Source: Heterohyrax brucei (lineage: Eukaryota > Chordata > Mammalia > Hyracoidea > Procaviidae). Taken from it: a stretch of 64,000 bases of DNA. Positions 57,059-64,000 of this stretch are shown piece by piece. The stretch is taken from positions 111,451,431 to 111,515,430 of the forward strand of contig CM053146.1 in assembly GCA_028571685.1 (NCBI GenBank), read 5' to 3'. How positions within the stretch are numbered: the stretch's first letter is position 1; each line of letters begins with the position of its first letter. The notes below the pieces were generated by a model, which was given only the letters and a program-made list of their open reading frames with translations, did no database searches and had not been told where the DNA came from. The translations under genes were made by a program, and so were the position numbers.

Positions 57059-58280
57059 ATATCCACAAAGCTCTCCAGTGTACGTTGTTTCTGTTCAGTG
57101 CTCTTTATAACATTTCATCAACATGTGCAGCAGCCCTGCTAAGGGGTCCTTAGCTTGCTAAGCTGCAGACCGGCTGGTGGGCCCAGCACAGAGAGCCATT
57201 CATCACCACCAACGGTAGCAGCAGAGGCCCTTTGCTCGCCTCCACACCTCAGTATTCCCTCACCAAACCAAGCAGCCACAAACCCTAACTGTGTCTTTGG
57301 GTTGTTGACTCTACTGTTACATCTGGGTACCATGACCAAGGTGATGGTTTCCTTTTTGTTGAGGGACCCCAAAGGTTAGAGCAGTGCAAATGTTAGCATG
57401 GACAGGCAGGCCAAAAGTCAACATCTTTTGCAAACATTGCTGTGAATTTTGAACATCTTTCTGAATTCACTGTGTGGGTAAATTTCAGAAAGTTTAACTG
57501 CATGAGATAAAACTGGATTTTTAAAAAGACCAAATAATTTAAATGGATTGATACAAGTGAGAACAGCTTGCATTCCAAAAGAACAGCTTGCCTTCCTCAA
57601 CTTTACTTTGTTGCTTTGCGTTTTATTTATTCCCTAGACAAAACAAGATTCAAAGCAATTCTCAGTAAAACCAAAGAATTCCCCTAAGCATTTCGATCTC
57701 TATTATTAAGGGAATTTACTCAACTTCCACACCCCCAAATGTTGAATGAAGAGTGACTTTTTTTATAACTTATTCGTAGTAAATCCAGAGCTGCCAAGCC
57801 CTCTTGAGGAGGGTGGAATGGCTGTCAGACTCCCCAGGTCCTAATGGAGGCCGACTTGTCCCCCAGCTTTCTGCTGACTGGGGACAAACCTTCCACAATA
57901 TGGATTTCGTTGTCTGAACTCCCTCAGCCCAGCACTGCCTCTTGCCAGAGCACAGAGCATGCTGTTCTGTCATGGTTCAGCCCAGGAAACAGCCAGTCAT
58001 GAATCACAGAGCCTCATGGATTTCTGCTGAACAAAGAACGCCAGCTCCGGGAAACTATCGGGCCAGGACTTTCTCTCTGTTCTGTTGGAAAGGCAGGTAA
58101 TTTCCAACCGGTCCTGTAGAAAACTAGGACAAGGACCAAGCAAGGCAGGTGTACTCAAAGCCAGTTGTCGCTTTCTCTCTTCCAGCCCACAAATGCTATT
58201 TTTCATACCAGCTGCATCCTAAACACCGAGTTAAGATGGTGATTAGTGGTGGTGGTGGGGCATCTCAGTAGGAGCTTTCT
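57059..58280. other. Repeat-poor intergenic stretch
   Basis: No gene or named repeat after the L1's right target duplication. Short open frames at 57,139-57,379 have no recognisable content. Confidence 0.4.
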
Positions 58281-58470
58281 TAAAAAGAAAGGGCTTTGAT
58301 TGAGCCAATGAAAGCTGTTGCCAGGGAACCAGATGCTGTGAACAGGCCACTCCAGCAGCATAAGAATACAAGCTGCAAGTGCTGGACTGAGCATTAAGTG
58401 TGCTTGGCAGCTGAGTCCTACAAGGCCTGTTAACCCTTTGTGTACCTGACCATGTCTAGACAGTGAGTCA
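58281..58470 (+). promoter_or_regulatory. Candidate promoter: CCAAT plus X-box
   Basis: CCAAT at 58,305-58,309 is followed 7 bases later by GTTGCCAGGGAAC (58,317-58,329), which fits the RFX X-box pattern RYYNYY-N-RRNRAC. A possible donor site (gtgagt at 58,463) follows an ATG at 58,452. X-boxes mark promoters of cilium or testis genes. A neighbour such as KIAA2012 is conceivable but not shown. Confidence 0.3.
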
Positions 58471-58611
58471 AGAGACAGACTATCATCAAATCTGCAAAGG
58501 CAAACCACCCCTACTATCAGTATCTCCCATTGGAAGGTGCCATTTCAAAGAAGTTCTCCTTGTTTGACAGACTCCCTTGGATACCTGTTTTAGACTAGGT
58601 TAGCACTGAAG

Positions 58612-58687
58612 GAGCACAAGAGGGAGGGCTGGCCGGGAGCACCGGAGGTGAGCACAAGGGAGGGCTGGCCAGAAGTATGAGGTTCTG
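58612..58687 (+). repeat. Two-copy local duplication, 38-bp unit
   Basis: gagcacaagagggagggctggcc at 58,612 recurs as gagcacaagggagggctggcc at 58,650. Confidence 0.8.
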
Positions 58688-59739
58688 CAGAGGGTACTCC
58701 TCATGTCTGACCTCACTTGTTGGAACATGGTCGAGTCCTCTCAACCTGTGGTCAAGTTATCTCTGATCTTTTGGCCTCTGTGGAAGAAACTTTTGGTGCC
58801 CCAGGTGAGTCTACTCTGTGAGATAGGAAGGAAGGCCTCATCCCTTCATTCTGAAATGTCTGTCTACAGAGGCATACTGAAGCCTTTTAGGGGATATCAG
58901 CCTATGGCCTATTTTATGACTGTGGTCAGCCGGAGGGTAGGCATAGGCTGATTCTCTGGGAAAATGAGGGAACAAGCAAAAAACTGTCAAATAGACCTCC
59001 CAGCCTATCTCCTAGAAGATATATACTTCCATTTGGTACCAACCTCTTCATCTCCTATCAATCCCTAATCCAAGTACCCACTCAGGTCCCATTTCTGCAC
59101 AGCCTGGTAATCCAATCTCTGCAGATGAGGTTGTGTCTTGACTCTGTTCTCTATAAGATCTGAATGCTTTCCCAAAGGACATTCTAAAGGCTGATTAACA
59201 GGACCAACATTACACATGAGCTAGGCACCCCCAGTCTACACATGGTGGATGCTAGTAGTATGTGAGCCTCGAGTGGGAAAGGTTCACCCACCACCTAGGC
59301 TTCCTGAAACCTTTTCCTGTTTCTCAGACTGTCAGTTCTAGCCTTCTGGCTGCTCCCCTCCTTGAGGCTGAGGACAGGGACAGCAAAATCTAACTAGCAT
59401 GGGCAAATAGTGGCAATAGAACTTACGTATACCTCAAGTTATACAGTAGATATATGCACTCGAGAATAAAAATGTTTTGCATATCATATTTTCATTTCTC
59501 TAAATGGAATACACAATTTTAACTGCATGTTAGAAAATATAGAAACTGTTCTCACTGCAGGTTTAAATAGTGAGCTGGAAGCTGGGTGATAGAGCTGTAG
59601 TTAGTCGTGCAGCTCAGTGACATATTGGTTGTACATGAGATTCCCTCCTGCAAACAAATGGCTTTCAGGGCATCTATTTGTGAAGTGAAACCTCATGACT
59701 GTGCACTAATAGTGTGGGGAGAACACTTGTATTGTCCAA
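58688..59739. other. Intergenic, no gene confirmed
   Basis: The frame at 58,703-58,951 contains a good splice-donor match (cccag|gtgagt, at 58,804), but I recognise no protein and see no convincing acceptor. Confidence 0.35.
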
Positions 59740-60260
59740 ATTATTGAGTACCTACTATATGCCAGGCCATAGTATTTTCATTTGCATCATATGCGTGCAA
59801 AAGCTGGACAATGAATAAGGAAGACAGAAGAAGAATCAATGCCTTTGAATTGTGGTGTTAGAGAACAGTGCTGAACATGTCATGGACTGCAAAAGAATAG
59901 ATTTGTCCTGAATGAAGTACAACCAGGTTGTTGCTTGGAAGCAAGGACAGTGAGACATATCGGACACGTTGTTGGGGGGATCAATCTCCAGAGAAGGACG
60001 TCATGCTTAGTGAAGTACAGAGTCAGCAAAAAAGAGGAAGACCCTCAACAAGATGGATTAACACAGTGGCTGCAGAAATGGGCATAAACATAAAAATGAT
60101 CATGGGAATGGTACAGGACCAGGCAGTGTTTCATTCTGTTGTACATAGGGTCACTATGAGTTGGAACTCCCTTGGTGGCACATAACAACAACTATATGCC
60201 AGGTACTATGCTCAGTTCCTTACATAAATAGTTTTATTAGTTAATTAAACAACTCTGTTA
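59740..60260 (+). mobile_element. MIR SINE split by an RTE
   Basis: Left arm attgagtacctactatatgc. The right arm restarts actatatgccaggtactatg and continues gttccttacataaatag. Confidence 0.75.
59767..60190 (+). mobile_element. RTE-clade LINE, 5'-truncated, with perfect target duplication
   Basis: actatatgccagg flanks it at 59,754-59,766 and 60,191-60,203. Encodes remnants of the RT C-terminus (GRPSTRWINTVAAEMGINIK, MVQDQAVFHSVVHRVTMSWN) and ends in ggcacataacaacaac. Confidence 0.92.
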
Positions 60261-61242
60261 ACATTTAATGAAAATCAAAAAATTTTACCCACAACCATAC
60301 CACTGACTTAGATGAAACATTTTATCTTCTTAGTCTAACGTTCTTTGGTTGTAAATTGTCAGAATCCATATATTCTCCATGAATAGTATCTGTTCTGAAA
60401 GTCTCCTCTTTGAATTAAAATCATCTCTGCTCTTGACACCCTCCATAAATTGGTTCATATGAAGCCTTGTTACTTTTGCCTCCCAGTGACTAAGCTGTGA
60501 GCCAGAATGGTGATTGATTTTCCCTGCATTACAAAAGAACCAAGAATGTGTGATTTTCATTTCTTCTCTGACCTACTATCTCCCCACCATAAATTTAAAG
60601 GTTTGCAATTACTGTGAGTGTCCCTACTAATAAAATGAAGTCCTGAGCAGAGGCATTACTAAATTATTTTAGACACCCAAAGCAAACCCTCCAGCAAGAT
60701 CTAAAATAAATAGATCTTCAGACTCCTCCCTCTTGAAATAGGGGGGCCATATGGTCATAATTTATACCTAAGGAGAAAAATGAAGTGAAGAGCCCAAGCT
60801 AATGCTTTCTCCCTTGATATGGTTCTAGAGTATTCTTTATTGCCTTTTGCATTTTGTTTTTTTTTTCTTTCAAACCTGACCTGAGCTATATGAGAAATTA
60901 GCATTAGTCTCTAAGTAAACCAAGCAACTTAACCTCAGCACATCTCTGCTTCTTAGAGGTTTAGAGGGTAGTGTCTTCCACACTGGTTCAGACAGAGCTT
61001 TTCAGCTTTTGAGTCCTAAGGCTTGTAGCATCTGCTTTGAGGTGGTCAGGGCACCTAATCTATGGCTCTAAGCTTTGTACTTTAGGCAAACTACCAGCTA
61101 CTAAAACAGGCTTTGACTCAACTCTTTTTTTTTTTTTTTTTTCAGGTATCTTTCAGACTGGCTCAAGGATAATCACTTAACTCTATAGAGATTTTTAAAG
61201 GCAAACAACAAATATTTATTCAGCTACTATTACGTGCAAAGG
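60261..61242. other. Intergenic, nothing recognised
   Basis: Only homopolymer T runs (60,857; 61,124-61,142). No gene or named repeat. Confidence 0.35.
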
Positions 61243-61412
61243 GAGCCCTGGTGGAACAGTGGTTAAGTGCTTGGCTGTTAACCGAAAGGTTGGTGGTTTG
61301 AACTCACCTAGCAGTCTGTTGCTGTAATGAGTACAGCCTAGGAAACCCTATGAGGCAGTTCTACCCTGTCACGCGGAGTCACTACAAGTCAACTCAACCA
61401 CACCTAATAACA
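61243..61412 (+). mobile_element. AfroSINE class B
   Basis: Head gagccctggtggaacagtgg, tail ccacacctaataacaatgta. gcaaaggg and gcaaggg border it. Confidence 0.85.
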
Positions 61413-61552
61413 ATGTATGCAAGGGATGCTATGAGGAATATTAAGGATTATAAAATGTGATGCCTACCTTCCAGTGGCCTACTGTCTCTGGGGTATAAAC
61501 CCCAGTGTGTGAAAAGCCTTAATGGCACAAGGCAATGCGATTACATCGGACC

Positions 61553-61720
61553 CGAAAAAAAAAAAGCCCACTGCCATCGAGTCAATTCTGACTCATAGCG
61601 ACCCACTGGTCAGAGTAGAACTGCCCCATAGAGTTTCCAAGGAGTACCTGGCAGATTTGAACTGCCAAACTTTTGGTTAACAGCCATAGCACTCAACCAC
61701 TATGCCACCAAGGTTTCCCA
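61553..61720 (-). mobile_element. AfroSINE class A, antisense, fairly young
   Basis: An A-run, then cactgccatcgagtcaattc and gactcatagcgacccac with CpGs kept, ending ccactatgccaccaaggttt. Confidence 0.87.
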
Positions 61721-62917
61721 GAATGAACACAGTCCATATATTTTTAAAACCTTTTGCTTTGATTTTCTCATATAACTTGTGTTGGGTGACTATGACTTGT
61801 TAGCCGTGAATGGCTCTGGCCACCTCCACTCCAGTTACCTGCTAGCGGCAGCCAGAATCCCAGCTGCTTCCTGACCACTGGATTGTGGCCATGACAGAAC
61901 TTCTGCTGAATAGTTGCTACTACTCTGTTGTGGATGAACAGGGTAGGATTAGGATCAACTGGGACAACATCACATCATCGCTGGTTTGCTGTGTGACTTC
62001 GTGCAAATCATTCAATCTCTCTGTGCATTGAAAAGACAAAAGGAGATACAAAAGTCAAAAGGCAGTACCAATGACTGTTCTTGTAGGCTTTCCCTGATGA
62101 ACACTGAATAAAATTACTAGAAAACACCATCACCATTACTCTTTAAAGGGGATGAGAATCTTGGCATTATACCACAGGTCACCTCCCTGGAGCAGGATCC
62201 AAATTCCTGGACACACTGGGGACATGGCAGTTGAACAGCATCTCTCTTCTTCGTTTCATGTGGTTTCTATTTATTTACAGAGTGCTGCGGTTATTCATGA
62301 TGCTTCACAAACCATAAAAGCAAAGTCTCCACCCTATAGGATTTACAGTGTAATTTAAACAGACATGCTACATAGGCTGACAGGGCAGGCATGCCAGGAG
62401 ATGGTCTTAGTGTTGTATAACATGGGTGTGGAGGGTTTCTTTTTGAGTTATAAATACTTTCCAGTTACAAGGGCCTTTTATCTGGGATCCCCAAGCACTT
62501 TAGGATAGCAATAACCAAGATTGCTTTCTAAATGCACTTTCTATAAACTGCTGTGGGGACTGAGTAAATGCTTTGAAATGTCTATTAATTGATCTGTGCA
62601 TCTGTTCATTGTCCATATTAAACAACATGGGTGTAAACATGACAGCTTAGCAGAGGTCTGCTTTGGACTGTGGTCTGCCTGCTTACAGATTACGACCCCG
62701 GAGAGACCTGGTAGCCTTCCCATAGCATTTGGAGGCCAGATGGATATCTCAGTATTTTCTCAGGAGAGATGCTCACTCAACCTAGAATGAGAAAGATCTC
62801 TTCCTGGGCTCCTGGTTCACCACTTAGGAGTGAATTAATGTTTCAAATTCACGTTATCCCAGGCAAATGATTTCCAGTGGAAAAACTTGGAGTAATCCCT
62901 TGGCTAACTAGCCAAAG
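61721..62917. other. Intergenic, nothing recognised
   Basis: Short open frames at 62,152-62,790 lack recognisable content. No named repeat. Confidence 0.35.
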
Positions 62918-63095
62918 TTGTTGCCGGGTACTGTCAAGTCAGTTCTGGCTCATAGCAACCCCAGGTAACAGAGAACTGCCACATAGAGTTTTTCCTGGCT
63001 GTAATGTTTACGGAAGATCGTCAGGGCTTCCTCAGAGCTTCTGGGTGGGCTCACACAGAAAACCTTCCAGTTAGCACCTGAGTGCATGATCAACA
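62918..63095 (-). mobile_element. AfroSINE class B, antisense
   Basis: ttgttgccgggtactgtcaa, middle ggctgtaatgtttacggaag, ending with the head complement caccttccag-type words. Confidence 0.8.
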
Positions 63096-63675
63096 GTGGT
63101 TTTCACTTGGATCCCAATTGCTCCTTCAGTTTCCTCTTATGCTGTCTTACTGTCTTTTCCAAGCAACAGCATTCTCAAAATATCATTTATATTTCATTGT
63201 ATCTTGTATGGAGTTTCCCTTTCTGTGCCTTATTCACAAGCCACTTAAGCAACGATTATTCCTGACCTATGTGACAAGGTTATTCAATTCCAGGGCAAAA
63301 TTGACCTGGGTTGTAAGATCCTGAAAGTTCACCTACGGGTTTATGAGGTAAGTGTCATTCCTTCTACCTATCCTTTATCCTGTCCCCAGAGTTATCTTTT
63401 TAAAACCCAAATCGAATCACACAACTTCACTGTTTCAAAAACTCTGCCTGAAAAATCAAGCCTCAAGTGCCTTTGCAGGAAATACAAAGCCTTGGACAGC
63501 AGGCACATGTCTCCAGCCACATTTCTGTCCACATGACCCATAGCTTTCACTGCATCAAACAAGTCACCCCTTTCCAGAAATCTCAAATTTTCTTCTCAGT
63601 GCCTCCTGTAACACCTTACTTCATCTCCCCTCCTTAGTGTTCCCTTACTTCCGCCCCACCAAAAAAAAGCATCCT
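63096..63675. other. Intergenic, nothing recognised
   Basis: No gene or named repeat. A short A-run at 63,660. Confidence 0.35.
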
Positions 63676-63885
63676 CAAAAACCAAAACCAAAACCACCAT
63701 GACTGAGTTGAATTCCAATCCGAAGCAACCCTATAGGACAGATTAAAACTGCCCCCATAGGGTCTCCAAGGCTATAAACCTTTATGGAAGCAGAATGCCA
63801 CATCTTTTTCCCATGGAGCAGCTGGTGGGCTCACTGATACTTTGGGATGCAGATGAGGGCTTAACCACTGCTCCACAGGGGTCTC
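63676..63885 (-). mobile_element. AfroSINE class B, antisense
   Basis: A-rich aaaccaaaaccaaaaccacc, then ggctataaacctttatggaa, and head complement accactgctccacaggggtc. Confidence 0.85.
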
Positions 63886-64000
63886 TACTGTCCCTCATCT
63901 TTGTCGCCTTCTATAATGCCCACACAATTCATATCCCACCCAACATACAAGCTCACCTCTCTTCCCAAAGCACCTTAGCTATCTCCACTCCCATTGTCCC

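Noticed and set aside
58703-58951. Possible coding exon ending at a good donor (cccag|gtgagt)
   Set aside because: No convincing acceptor, no recognised protein, and the frame runs past the donor.
1-64000. Genuine tRNA genes suggested by tRNA-like A- and B-box words
   Set aside because: All such words lie in SINE heads followed by SINE bodies. No complete cloverleaf was found.
1-64000. CRISPR arrays, operons, prophage or other prokaryotic systems
   Set aside because: The sequence is vertebrate throughout: CpG depletion outside one island, SINE/LINE content and an intact vertebrate receptor gene.

Overview
The window is mammalian nuclear DNA from an afrotherian, most probably an elephant or another paenungulate. 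The evidence is about 43 tRNA-headed SINEs of the AfroSINE type (heads close to ggaaaccctggtg, tails close to ctatgagtcggaatcgactc), together with RTE-clade LINEs that end in the same tail, L1 copies, old MIR/MER5/MLT1 fossils and an ERV-L fragment. The species call is inference from repeat recognition; no database was searched.

One gene is certain: an intact, single-exon frizzled-7 (FZD7) gene on the plus strand, coding 23,661-25,385 (574 residues). It has a signal peptide, cysteine-rich Wnt-binding domain, seven membrane segments, the KTLQSW Dishevelled motif and a TAV carboxyl end. It lies in a CpG island (about 22.1-25.5 kb). The TATA-less promoter region has two AACAAAGG (TCF/SOX-like) plus CCAAT modules, a GC box and a strong G-quadruplex motif. 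The 3'UTR is about 2.08 kb and ends at an AATAAA at 27,438.

The left flank (1-21 kb) and right flank (28-64 kb) hold no exon I can defend. They are intergenic DNA filled with nested retroelements. Notable structures are a MIR > L1 > ERV-L nest at 54.9-57.1 kb with a near-open retroviral dUTPase reading frame; RTE fragments at 31.1, 42.1 and 59.8 kb; an antisense L1 at 33.3-35.8 kb; an old L1 split by a SINE that is itself split at 12 kb; a 157-bp direct duplication at 2.66/3.28 kb; and a 31-bp micro-insertion with a 12-bp target duplication at 34.95 kb. Repeat-poor stretches (0.5-2.0, 38.1-40.3, 51.6-53.6 and 57.1-58.6 kb) are where distal regulatory DNA would be sought. A CCAAT plus X-box cluster at 58.3 kb might be the promoter of the next gene; in human I recall KIAA2012 lying roughly this far downstream, but I could not identify its exons.

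I saw no wholly new biological system. The most unusual items are the ultrashort retroposed tails, the ERV-L fragment lacking a 5' LTR yet apparently flanked by a 5-bp target duplication, and three SINE heads sharing one RTE-like tail. My labels: class A is the short SINE (about 160 bp); class B the longer SINE (about 185-230 bp) with an extra middle block; class C a SINE of about 310 bp with a tRNA-Gly-like head. Repeat borders are read by eye and are generally accurate to about 10-20 bases, except where a target-site duplication is given.
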